From the NCBI GenBank assembly GCA_002408385.1, contig DHSB01000208.1, positions 393 through 37,441 of the forward strand: a stretch of DNA of 37,049 bases. Direction: 5' to 3'. The position numbers were made by a program, and so were the translations under genes. The DNA is from Myxococcales bacterium UBA5297. Lineage in GTDB: Bacteria > Myxococcota > Myxococcia > Myxococcales > UBA5297. Shown one piece after another: positions 25,466 to 33,488 of this stretch (positions within the stretch are counted from its first letter, which is position 1; each line of letters begins with the position of its first letter). The notes under the pieces are model-generated. The model had not been told where the DNA came from and did not search any database. It worked only from the letters and a program-made list of their open reading frames with translations.

Positions 25466-27613
25466 CTAATCGGCTGATTTCCCCTGTGTCCACGCTTGCT
25501 CTGCCGCAAATGTCCCGCGCGTCGTCGCCATAATCGCGTCCCAGCCAATTGGACTGTTAGCCTGGCTCCCGCAAGCAATGAAGAACGCTTCAATCTCTCC
25601 CTGGTGCCCCTTGTCCGCTTTCAGGGCCGTCTGGTGCTTTGTCTTTCCCCGCCGAGTAATCGTGAGCTTTCGCCAATCCTCAATCCGCGCCATTCGCCCC
25701 TCGGAAATCACCTCGTAATTCTCCTTGCCCACCGAGGGATCCCCCATCGACGTATAGACCAGCGAAGCAACGCTGCCGTCGGAGAAGCTCAAACCAATCA
25801 CGAGGTTGTCGTCGCGCTGGAAGCCGCCGTGCGGTCCAATCGCGTGTGCGCTCACGTGTACCGGTACCGCATCGGCCCAATACGAGAACAGGTCGATGAA
25901 GTGGCAGGCCTCGCCGATTACCCTGCCTCCGCCCTCGCTCGCATCGGTAATCCAGCTCCCGCCGGGAAGCTTTCCAGCGTTTATCCGTGCGGTCATCACC
26001 AAGCCCGTCCTTCGGCCGGCGAAGGCTTCCCTTAGGTCCGTCGCCATCGGGGCGAATCGGCGGTTGAACCCGACCATGAACCTCGCGGTGGTTCCGTTGA
26101 CCGCCTCGGCCAACTCCGCGAGTTGCTCTTCGTTGATGGCCGCCGGCTTCTCCACGAAGACGTTTCTTCCCGCTCGGAGCGCCGCGGCCGCCATCGGCGC
26201 ATGCAAATCGTGACGGGTGGCGATGAGGACCGTATCGACCTCGTCGAGGGTGAGGGCCTGCTCGAGGCTGTCTACGACTCGGTTGGCGCCGAAGCGGTCG
26301 GCGGCGTGGCGCGCCGAGAGGCCGCGTCCGGAGACCATCGCTTCGATGCGCACGTCCTTGCGCTTGCTGATCAGCGGAAGCAGCACGCCGGTGGCGAAAG
26401 ACCCCGTGCCGATGACCGCCAGGCCGATGCTGCCAGATCTGCTCGCCTTGGCGGCGAGGCGCGGCCTCGGGGGCTCTGTCGTTACTCCGCCCGGGTAAGT
26501 GAGCACCACGCCCAAGTGCGGCTCGGGGCGCTCTCCGGTAATCAGCGCGTAGGCGTCCATCACCTCGGTGAAGGCGAAGCGGTGGGTGATGAGGCTCTTG
26601 ACGTCGAGCCGCTTGGACGCGATCGCCCCGATGACGGCCTCGAGGTTTCGCCGCTCGGTCCAGCGGACGTAGCCGACGGGATAGTCCTTTCCGCGTTCCT
26701 CGTAGTCTGGGTCGTAGCGCCCGGGCCCGTAGCTACGCGAGACGACGACCTCGAGCTCCTTCTCGTAGAAGGTCTTGCGCGGAATCTCGAGCGGGATCAT
26801 CCCGACCACTGAGATCGTCGCCTTGTCGCGTGCGACTTCGCCCGCGAGCTCGAGCGGTTCGGCGGTGTTCGCCGAGGCCGTGATGACGACGCCGTCGGCA
26901 CCGCGGCCGCAAGAGATGGCCCTGACGACCTCCACCGGGTCGTCGGTTCCGGTGACGGCTCCGCCGGCCGCTCCACGCTCGATAGCCAGCTTCACCTTCG
27001 CGGGATCGACGTCCACGCCGACGACGTCGCAGCCATGCGCCCTCAGCAGCGAGGCGGCGATTTGCCCGATGAGTCCGAGGCCGATGACCACTACGGTCTC
27101 ACCCAGTGCGGGGCGCACCAGGCGCACGCCCTGCAACGCGATGGCGCCAACGGTCACGAAGGCCGCTTCTTCGTCGGTCACCTCGTCCGGCACGTGTACG
27201 GCCATGTTCTGCGGGACCGCGTTCGCTTCGGCGTGGTTCGCGTATCCGGCGCCGGCGCAGGCGACCCGGTCACCCCTGGCGAAGCCCTGCGCGCCGCTTC
27301 CGACGTCGAGGACCCGGCCGGCGAGCGAATAGCCGAGCGGTATTGGGTTCTCCAGCTTGCTGCGGACGGTCTCCAGCGCGGCGAGCGCCCCTTCGCGCTT
27401 CACCTTCTCGATCACTTTGCGCACCAGGTCCGGCCGCGCGCGCGCCTTCTCGACCAGGTTCTTCCGGGCGATGTCGATCAGCGCCCGCTCGGTCCCGGCC
27501 GAGATGAGGGAGGCGGCTGTCTCGACGAGGATGCCGCCGCGAGGTGCGCGCGGCATCGCTACATCGACCACCTTCATCTCACCGGTTCGATAGTTCTGGG
27601 AGACCTGTCGCAC
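25466..27613 (-). CDS. two-domain oxidoreductase: alcohol-dehydrogenase-like plus Gfo/Idh/MocA
   Basis: 715 residues. Residues 1-370 form a medium-chain dehydrogenase fold with PLGYSLAGRVLDVG, CAGAGYANHAEANAVP and the NAD(P) motif GLGLIGQ at 178-184. The usual zinc-ligand Cys is replaced in SLISAGTERA, as in other members of this fused type. From about 390 a second Rossmann domain starts (GLAVIGTGSFATGV), with the Gfo/Idh/MocA EKP motif near 483-487, then GEACHFIDLFSYWA. The fusion is a known type in polysaccharide loci, often beside a heparinase-like gene, as here. The substrate is unknown. A nucleotide or lipid-linked sugar intermediate is a reasonable guess. It is last in its operon. Confidence 0.88.
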   Translation of the reverse strand: MRQVSQNYRTGEMKVVDVAMPRAPRGGILVETAASLISAGTERALIDIARKNLVEKARARPDLVRKVIEKVKREGALAALETVRSKLENPIPLGYSLAGRVLDVGSGAQGFARGDRVACAGAGYANHAEANAVPQNMAVHVPDEVTDEEAAFVTVGAIALQGVRLVRPALGETVVVIGLGLIGQIAASLLRAHGCDVVGVDVDPAKVKLAIERGAAGGAVTGTDDPVEVVRAISCGRGADGVVITASANTAEPLELAGEVARDKATISVVGMIPLEIPRKTFYEKELEVVVSRSYGPGRYDPDYEERGKDYPVGYVRWTERRNLEAVIGAIASKRLDVKSLITHRFAFTEVMDAYALITGERPEPHLGVVLTYPGGVTTEPPRPRLAAKASRSGSIGLAVIGTGSFATGVLLPLISKRKDVRIEAMVSGRGLSARHAADRFGANRVVDSLEQALTLDEVDTVLIATRHDLHAPMAAAALRAGRNVFVEKPAAINEEQLAELAEAVNGTTARFMVGFNRRFAPMATDLREAFAGRRTGLVMTARINAGKLPGGSWITDASEGGGRVIGEACHFIDLFSYWADAVPVHVSAHAIGPHGGFQRDDNLVIGLSFSDGSVASLVYTSMGDPSVGKENYEVISEGRMARIEDWRKLTITRRGKTKHQTALKADKGHQGEIEAFFIACGSQANSPIGWDAIMATTRGTFAAEQAWTQGKSAD

Positions 27614-27661
27614 CGCGACCTCACTTTGGAGCTTGGCCCCCGGCTCGACGCCGACGGCGGA

Positions 27662-29164
27662 TTACCACTCGATGAGCCACTCGCACCGGGTGCCGGGCTT
27701 TGCTCGCGCCTCGAAAACGACTGCAGGTCGAGCGGTGGCAAAAGTTGGATACCACACGGAGAGCGACCGGGTGAACGGCGCCGAAACACACCGGACGTTC
27801 ACGCGTGCGGCCGCCTCCTCGTCCAACCGGAGCCGGCTCGCGAACTCTCGCGGACCACCCTCCAGCGAGTCGGAGACTGCCAGCCGGTTTGCTTCCAACC
27901 GCAGCGTCCTCATCGGACGGGGACCGCCGGGAAGCCAGGCGTAGCCGTCGTGCGTCGCCGTCGCCTCTATCGCATCCGAGCGGCCGGTTCGATGGAGGAG
28001 CTTGCCGGTCGAACGGCGCCCGGTGCGAAACCCCGCCCAGACCTCCGACGAGTCGATGCCGGGGAGCTCGAGAGTGTTGTGGACGCTCGTCGATCGGCAC
28101 CGCTGGCGCTCGAAGTCGGCGCCGTAGCTCGAGACGCCGTAGTCCACGCAGGTGCGCTGCCCGCCTATCCAGAGCTCGAAGGCCAGGGCATCGGCGTGGA
28201 CATGCCCGGGTTGGCAGTCCGCGCCGTCGGGCCCGGCGTCGAGTGCGAGGAAGACGCCCCCGGGCGCGCCCATCAGCAGCCAGCCCGTCGTCTCGAGGTG
28301 TCGCGCCCATGGACCAGGTGTCGGAGTGGTTCGGAGCTCGATGGAGAAACCGAGGGCGCGGCCGAGCGCCAATACGGCATCAGCTCGAACCGAGCCGTCG
28401 AGCATCGCGTCGTTGAAGAGCGGATAGGCGCCGTCGGGCGCGCGGATCGCCGCTATCCAATCGAGGGCTCGGCCCGCGACAGCTCGCCACTGGGGCGGCG
28501 TGACTCGGCCGGAGGCTTCGGCGAGCTCGATCGCTTCGAGCAGCCCGGCCGTGAGCCAGAGGTGGTAGGTCGCCGAGCGTTCGAAGTGCCCGCCGTCGGC
28601 AAGGAACTGTTCGTCGAGCTGCCAGGCGAGCAGCCGCGCGCCGAGCTCCCACCAGGCCTGGGCTTCCGGGCCTTCGGCCGCCGCCGCGCCGCAGACGAGG
28701 CCGAGGGCGTTCTCGAGGAGGTGATTGGCGAGCAGATGAAGCTCTGGTTGGAGCGCGATCGCCCGGCAGGCCCGGGCCATCTCCGCTTCCAGCCCGCGCG
28801 CTCCGAGCCGCGTCGCGAGCGCGAGCTGTCGAGCCCGGACCGAGGCAGGGTAGGGGTGGACGGAGATTGGGCCTTCCCACCTGCGCCGGCCGCAGAGCGC
28901 GTCGAACCCGTAGCTCTCTTCGTAGGCTCTCAGCAGGCTGGATGCTGGCAACGCGGGCAGCCGTGCTGCTGCGCGACGCGCATCCTCCTCGACGAGCGCA
29001 CGCAGCTCGGGAGGAGCGGGTGGCCAGCTTTCGCGTAGCCGAGGGGCAGCGACCGAGGGAATGTCGCGAACCGCTCGCCGCAGCAGCCAGTGAGGCGGAC
29101 GCGCCACGACCTGGAGCGGGTGGAGCCCGCGGACGGTGCGAGCGAGCCTTCCGAGCTTCGCCAT
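27662..29164 (-). CDS. heparinase II/III-like protein
   Basis: 500 residues from ATG 29164, sharing one base with the stop of the upstream GT4 gene. The open frame continues upstream only as a shadow of that gene. An N-terminal alpha/alpha-toroid domain contains LLANHLLENALGL (Asn147, His148) and FLADGGHFERSATYHLWLTA. The C-terminal beta-sandwich has PGHVHADALAFEL with His321, His323 and Asp325, the heparinase II/III metal-site motif. No signal peptide is visible. In bacterial surface-sugar loci such proteins accompany the two-domain oxidoreductase and may edit uronic-acid-containing chains or form part of a biosynthetic pair. True lyase activity is not shown by sequence alone. Confidence 0.85.
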   Translation of the reverse strand: MAKLGRLARTVRGLHPLQVVARPPHWLLRRAVRDIPSVAAPRLRESWPPAPPELRALVEEDARRAAARLPALPASSLLRAYEESYGFDALCGRRRWEGPISVHPYPASVRARQLALATRLGARGLEAEMARACRAIALQPELHLLANHLLENALGLVCGAAAAEGPEAQAWWELGARLLAWQLDEQFLADGGHFERSATYHLWLTAGLLEAIELAEASGRVTPPQWRAVAGRALDWIAAIRAPDGAYPLFNDAMLDGSVRADAVLALGRALGFSIELRTTPTPGPWARHLETTGWLLMGAPGGVFLALDAGPDGADCQPGHVHADALAFELWIGGQRTCVDYGVSSYGADFERQRCRSTSVHNTLELPGIDSSEVWAGFRTGRRSTGKLLHRTGRSDAIEATATHDGYAWLPGGPRPMRTLRLEANRLAVSDSLEGGPREFASRLRLDEEAAARVNVRCVSAPFTRSLSVWYPTFATARPAVVFEARAKPGTRCEWLIEW

Positions 29165-30426
29165 CAAGCCCCGCTTACCTCCGGTGCTCTCATCGCCCCC
29201 GTTGCCGCGACCTCGTCGAGGATCTCCAGGTAGTCCGCGGCGAGCTTGCGGCGGTCGAACTCGCGCATCACGTAGGCGCGCCCGGCCGCGCCCATCTCCT
29301 TGCGGCGCTGCGGCGAGCCCATCAGCGAGAGGATCGCCGACTCCATCGCCTCGACGTCCTCGGGCGGCGCGTAGAGGCCGCCGCCGGACGCCTCCACGAG
29401 CTCTCGCGCCTCGCCATCGACCGACAACACCAGGGGCCGCTCCATGGCGAGGATCTCGAAGATCTTCGAAGGGAGGACGCTGGTGAAGAGCTCGGTCTTT
29501 CGAAGGGGCACGATGCAGGCGTCCGAGGTCGCGTAGACCTCGGTCATGCGCTCGCGTGGCAGCGCACCGAGGAACTTGACGTTCGACAGGCCCTCGTCGC
29601 TTGCGCGCTTCTGCAGGTTCTTGCGCTCGGCGCCCTCGCCCACGAAGAGGAACCGGAGGTCGTCGCGCGAGCGCAGCCTCGCCGCGACGTCGAGCACCGA
29701 GCCGAGGCCGTGGGCCATGCCGTGGGTGCCGACATAGGCGAGGACGAAGCGGTCGCCGTAGCCGAGCTCGGCGCGAAGCTTGGTTTCGCGCGGGAGCGGG
29801 TTGAACCGGGTGAGGTCCACCCCGTTCTTGACCACGAAGATCTTGTGGGGCGCTATCCCGCGGTCGATCAGTTTCTGGCGGAAGGTGTCGGTGACCACGA
29901 CGATGGCGGTCGCCTCGGAGTAGAGCCGCTTCTCGACCCGCTCGAGGCTGCGCACCACCGGGTGTCCCTCCGGCAGCGCGCCCACGGCGACGATCGACTC
30001 TGGCCAGAGATCGCGCACCTCGAAGACGAACGGGACCTGGCGCATCCGGCTGATGAGCCCGCCGGCTGCGGCGCAGAGGAACTGGGGGCTCGTGGCGACG
30101 AGCACGTCGGGCCGCTCGACGCGCGCTTGGCCGAGCGCGACGGCCGAGGCCGCGAAAGACGCGTACGCGAGAGACCGGCGGACGCGGCCACGGTTGGCGG
30201 CGGCGTAGATCCAGGTGCGAACGACGCGTGCACCGTAGTGGTCCTCTACCGCGAAGAGCCTGTGCCGGTACTCCGGCGGCACGACCCCCGTCGGATGGTT
30301 CGGCATGCCGGTCAGCACCGTGACGTCGTGGCCCCACTCGGCCCAGCAGCGCGAGAGCTCGGAGACCCGGGCGGCGGGCGCGCCCGGCTCGGGCGGGAAG
30401 TACTGCGAGAGATAGAGGATCTTCAT
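29164..30426 (-). CDS. family 4 glycosyltransferase, WcaI/WbuB-like
   Basis: 420 residues from ATG 30426, only 4 bases after the wecB stop. The N-terminus MKILYLSQYFPPEPGAPAAR and LTGMPNHPTG are the hallmarks of the WcaI/WbuB group of GT4 enzymes. VFEVRDLWPESI and VVKNGVDLTRFNP follow. The donor site is in LPSKIFEILAMERPLVLSV, a version of the EX7E region typical for this group. Members transfer FucNAc-type or similar amino sugars onto lipid-linked intermediates. Placement between wecB and the heparinase-like gene suggests a WecB-derived sugar may be its donor, but this is an inference. Confidence 0.9.
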   Translation of the reverse strand: MKILYLSQYFPPEPGAPAARVSELSRCWAEWGHDVTVLTGMPNHPTGVVPPEYRHRLFAVEDHYGARVVRTWIYAAANRGRVRRSLAYASFAASAVALGQARVERPDVLVATSPQFLCAAAGGLISRMRQVPFVFEVRDLWPESIVAVGALPEGHPVVRSLERVEKRLYSEATAIVVVTDTFRQKLIDRGIAPHKIFVVKNGVDLTRFNPLPRETKLRAELGYGDRFVLAYVGTHGMAHGLGSVLDVAARLRSRDDLRFLFVGEGAERKNLQKRASDEGLSNVKFLGALPRERMTEVYATSDACIVPLRKTELFTSVLPSKIFEILAMERPLVLSVDGEARELVEASGGGLYAPPEDVEAMESAILSLMGSPQRRKEMGAAGRAYVMREFDRRKLAADYLEILDEVAATGAMRAPEVSGA

Positions 30427-30430
30427 CGGA

Positions 30431-31552
30431 CTAGGCCCTCGGCCCCGCGGTGCGCGGCGGCGGAGTGCCCTCGAGCAAGCGGGCGATAGCCTCGGCGACC
30501 CGCTCCCCTGCGTGGCCATCCCAGCCCTCGGGAAGGGAGCCCCTCTTCGCCCTGCCCGCGAGGATCGCGTCCACCTCGGCGAGGATCTTCGCCACGTCGA
30601 GGCCGACTATCGTGTTGGTGCCGAGCGAGACGGTGATCGGGCGCTCGGTGCCTCCGCGCAGAGTCAGGCAGGGGATCTGCAGCGCGGTCGTCTCCTCCTG
30701 GATGCCGCCGGAGTCGGTGGCGACGAACTTCGAGCTCCCCATCAAGGTGACGAAGTCGTCGTAGCCGACCGGTCCGGTCTGGACGAGCCCCGGCACCGCG
30801 CGCAGCTCCTCGGCGAGGCCGAACGCCTCGGCGCGCGCCGCGGTGCGCGGGTGCACGGGGAAGACGGTGGGAATCCGCGAGCCGAGCGCGCGCAGGACGG
30901 CGAGGGTGGCCTGGAACGACTCTCTGGAGTCGACGTTGGCCGGCCGATGCATGGTGACCGCACAGTAGCCGCCCGGCTGCAGGCCGAGCCGCTCGAGGAC
31001 GTCGGTGCGCCGCTCCAGCGCGTGGTGCAGCGAGTCAATCATCACGTTGCCGACGAACGCGATCCGCTCGGCAGGTATGCCCTCGGCGATCAGGTTCTCG
31101 CGCCCGTCGTCGGAGGGGACGAGCAACAAGTCGGAGAGCTGGTCGGTGAGGATGCGGTTGATCTCCTCAGGCATCGTCCAGTCGCGCGAGCGAAGGCCCG
31201 CCTCGACGTGCACCACCGGAACGCCGAGCTTGGCTGCTGCGAGGCCGGCCGACAGGGTGCTCGTCACGTCGCCGACGACCACGATCGCCTCGGGCCGATG
31301 GACGAGAAGCTCCCTCTCCATGGCGACGAGGACGCTCGCCGTCTGCTCGGCGTGGCTGCCGCCGCCGCACCCAAGGTTCACGTCGGGGGCGGGCATGCCG
31401 AGGTCGCGAAAGAAGACGTCGCTCATGCCGGCATCGAAGTGCTGACCGGTGTGGATGAGCCTGACGGGGATCTTTCGGGCGACCAGGGCGCGGCGCACCG
31501 GGGCGATCTTCATAAAGTTCGGCCGGGTGCCGGCTACAAGATCAACGGTCAT
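30431..31552 (-). CDS. wecB: UDP-N-acetylglucosamine 2-epimerase, non-hydrolysing
   Basis: 373 residues from ATG 31552, with AGGAG 11 bases upstream. It matches WecB throughout: GTRPNFMKIAPV at 8-19, HTGQHFDAGMSDVFF, Asp95 in VVGDVTSTL, Glu117 in VEAGLRS, MPEEINRILTD at 127-137, MHRPANVDS with His202, and SGGIQEE. These include the known catalytic acids and His. It interconverts UDP-GlcNAc and UDP-ManNAc in the cytoplasm. It leads the minus-strand operon wecB, GT4, heparinase-like, two-domain oxidoreductase, and diverges from the WecA-like gene. A broken copy lies at 20187-20593. Confidence 0.95.
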   Translation of the reverse strand: MTVDLVAGTRPNFMKIAPVRRALVARKIPVRLIHTGQHFDAGMSDVFFRDLGMPAPDVNLGCGGGSHAEQTASVLVAMERELLVHRPEAIVVVGDVTSTLSAGLAAAKLGVPVVHVEAGLRSRDWTMPEEINRILTDQLSDLLLVPSDDGRENLIAEGIPAERIAFVGNVMIDSLHHALERRTDVLERLGLQPGGYCAVTMHRPANVDSRESFQATLAVLRALGSRIPTVFPVHPRTAARAEAFGLAEELRAVPGLVQTGPVGYDDFVTLMGSSKFVATDSGGIQEETTALQIPCLTLRGGTERPITVSLGTNTIVGLDVAKILAEVDAILAGRAKRGSLPEGWDGHAGERVAEAIARLLEGTPPPRTAGPRA

Positions 31553-32346
31553 GGGCTTGGGATCTCCTGGCGGACCGGCAGTCTAGATCGCTCCGAATCC
31601 GTAGGGTTAGCTCGCTGACAATTGAGGGAGGCTCGCCGTGCGAGTCCTCGCAGCCCGGGAAGGCTCCCCCGTAGTCCGGGGGCATGAGCAGCCACCCGCT
31701 TCCTCCCCTCCCTGGAGGCCCGAGGAACAATGGGCGAAGGAATACCCGCTGTGGTAATCAGCACCTCGGGCATGCCAAGTAGGCAACACATCGGGGGCCG
31801 GAGGCCGAACGTTCCAGCGGACAAGAGGGCGCTGGCGAAGACTCGATGGGGAGACAGAAGAGTGCAACGCGAAACCTCAAGCGATCTGGGCCTCGGTTCA
31901 GGCCCGGCCTCGCGGGCTAGCGCAGGCGGCCGGCCATTGCCGACGCGTAGGGCACTTGGTCGATTGAGCGGAGTGACGAGGCCGTGATCAGCGTCGCCAT
32001 CGCGTTTGTCGTCTCGCTGCTGTTCTCTGCGATTCTCACCCCGGTACTTCGTGACTTCGCCGTCAGGAAGAACTGGGTCGACGTCGCCCGCTCGACCCGC
32101 AAGGTCCACACTCGACCGGTCCCTCGAGTGGGCGGAATCGCGATCGCCGCGGCGTTCTTCGTTCCGCTCGTCGGTCTCCTGCTCGTTGATTCCGGAGTGG
32201 GACGAATCTTCTTCGCCAATCCGCGAATACCCGCCGGAATCTTCTGTGGTGGGCTTCTTGTCGCCTTGGTCGGTATATACGACGATCTGAAAGGCCTGGG
32301 CGCCCTCAAGAAGTTCGGCGCTCAGTTTCTCGTCGCCGCGGTCATG
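31139..32346. repeat. intact partner of the wecB/wecA duplication
   Basis: Direct repeat of 20187-21400 (see that entry), starting inside wecB and ending inside the WecA-like gene. The two copies flank a 9.7-kb segment. Here both genes are complete and continue past the repeat ends, so this is the functional copy. Confidence 0.88.
31553..31983. promoter_or_regulatory. divergent promoter region between wecB and the WecA-like gene
   Basis: 431 bases with no gene, between two starts pointing apart, so it must carry promoters both ways. Its conservation in the decayed copy at 20594-21045 helps: blocks preserved in both include the wecB leader (GATCGCTCCGAA, CAGTCTAGATC), the central GTGGTAATCAGCACC and AAGTAGGCAACA, CTTCCAGCGGACAAGAG-like sequence (GTTCCAGCGGACAAGAG here), and CTCGCGGGCTAGCGCAGG. 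The central block contains the imperfect dyad GGT/ACC around GGTAATCAGCACC, a possible operator. No ops/JUMPstart element was seen. Exact -35/-10 boxes could not be fixed. Confidence 0.5.
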
Positions 32347-33468
32347 TACGGCTTCGGCTTCGCAATTGAGCGGATCTCGACGCCCTGGGGGGCGGTGGGG
32401 CTGGGGGCGCTCTCCCTTCCTTTTACGTTGATCTGGATTGTCGGTGTTATAAACGCGGTCAATCTCATCGACGGTCTGGATGGGCTTGCATCGGGTGTTT
32501 CTTTCGTTGCCGTCGCGACCATTTTTGTAATCGCCGCAGCGTCGGGCAACGTCATTATGATGTTGTTGATGGCGGCGCTCGCCGGCTCGCTTCTTGGCTT
32601 TCTTATTTACAATTTCAATCCCGCGTCCATCTTCATGGGCGATTCCGGGTCGATGTTTCTCGGTTTTGTCCTGGCAACCGGGTCGGTCGTGACGAGCTCG
32701 AAGAGCTCAACCACGGTGGCGATGCTCGTGCCGATTCTCGCGCTGGGCCTGCCCATCATGGACACGCTGCTGGCGATGGCACGCCGCGCGCTGCGTGGGC
32801 AGTCGCTCATGGCGGCGGACAAGGAGCACGTTCACCACCGGCTGCTCGCTCTGGGGCTCTCGCAGCGCTCGGCTGTCATCGTCCTCTATGGGGTCGGCGT
32901 ATTGTTCGCGCTCGCCGCGCTCGCCACTACATTTGCCAATGGAAGGCAAGCGGCCGCGATTCTCGCGATGGTGGTCATCGTCGCCGCGGTGTTCATGCGC
33001 AAGCTCGGCTATTTCTCGAAGGTGCTGTTCGAGGACGCCTCGGCGCATCGCGCGCACAACCTCGTCATGCGAGAGCAGGTGCGGAACGTCGGTGCGTTGC
33101 TGCGCGAGGCTGCCACGCCGGCTCAGGCCTGGGTGGTAATCCAGCCTCTTGCGGCCTCCTTGCATGCCTCGGAGGTGACGCTCGTTTGGCACTCCGCCGC
33201 CGCGCAGGGGGGCCTGGCGACGAACCGCTTCGAGTGGCGAGTTGATTCGCGCGCTGAGTGCGCGAGGACCGGTGCAAGCTTGCCGATCAGGGTGGGTGAC
33301 CAACTGGTGGGGGAGCTTCAGCTCGCGTGGCGAGATGGGAGAAAGGCGATCGAACGGGACGACGAGATCGTTCTCGAGCGCCTGGGCGAGCACCTCATCG
33401 AGGCGGCCAAGCGAATGGACAGGCAGCTTGCAGACGAGGGCGACGTGCCCTTGCAGAAGAGCGCTTGA
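31984..33468 (+). CDS. WecA-like polyprenyl-phosphate sugar-1-phosphate transferase with soluble C-terminal extension
   Basis: 494 residues from GTG 31984. Residues 1-340 are the MraY/WecA membrane core with about 10-11 helices: FAVRKNWVDVARSTRKVHTR with PRVGG, IYDDLKG with Asp100-Asp101, NLIDGLDGLASG at 160-171, FMGDSGSMFLGF at 218-228, and EHVHHRLL at 281-288, the substrate and magnesium motifs. It would transfer GlcNAc-1-P (or a related HexNAc-1-P) to undecaprenyl phosphate and so start repeat-unit assembly. From about 350 a hydrophilic 145-residue tail follows (ASLHASEVTLVWHS, LPIRVGDQLVGELQLAW, ERLGEHLIEAAKRMD) that resembles a GAF-like sensor fold. Ordinary WecA lacks it. Confidence 0.92.
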   Translation: MISVAIAFVVSLLFSAILTPVLRDFAVRKNWVDVARSTRKVHTRPVPRVGGIAIAAAFFVPLVGLLLVDSGVGRIFFANPRIPAGIFCGGLLVALVGIYDDLKGLGALKKFGAQFLVAAVMYGFGFAIERISTPWGAVGLGALSLPFTLIWIVGVINAVNLIDGLDGLASGVSFVAVATIFVIAAASGNVIMMLLMAALAGSLLGFLIYNFNPASIFMGDSGSMFLGFVLATGSVVTSSKSSTTVAMLVPILALGLPIMDTLLAMARRALRGQSLMAADKEHVHHRLLALGLSQRSAVIVLYGVGVLFALAALATTFANGRQAAAILAMVVIVAAVFMRKLGYFSKVLFEDASAHRAHNLVMREQVRNVGALLREAATPAQAWVVIQPLAASLHASEVTLVWHSAAAQGGLATNRFEWRVDSRAECARTGASLPIRVGDQLVGELQLAWRDGRKAIERDDEIVLERLGEHLIEAAKRMDRQLADEGDVPLQKSA

Positions 33469-33488
33469 GAGCGCGCGTGGCCCCAGGG

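Noticed and set aside
27035..29038. 667-codon plus-strand frame opposite the oxidoreductase and heparinase genes
   Set aside because: It is antisense to two well-recognised genes, has no motif, and arises from third-position GC bias.
29165..30337. Upstream extension of the heparinase frame to an 891-residue protein
   Set aside because: The extra part is Arg/Pro/Ala-rich shadow of the GT4 gene on the same strand. The heparinase homology begins at ATG 29164.
31553..31983. ops/JUMPstart antitermination element upstream of polysaccharide genes
   Set aside because: I looked for GGCGGTAGC-type sequence here and at 3550-3830 and found none.
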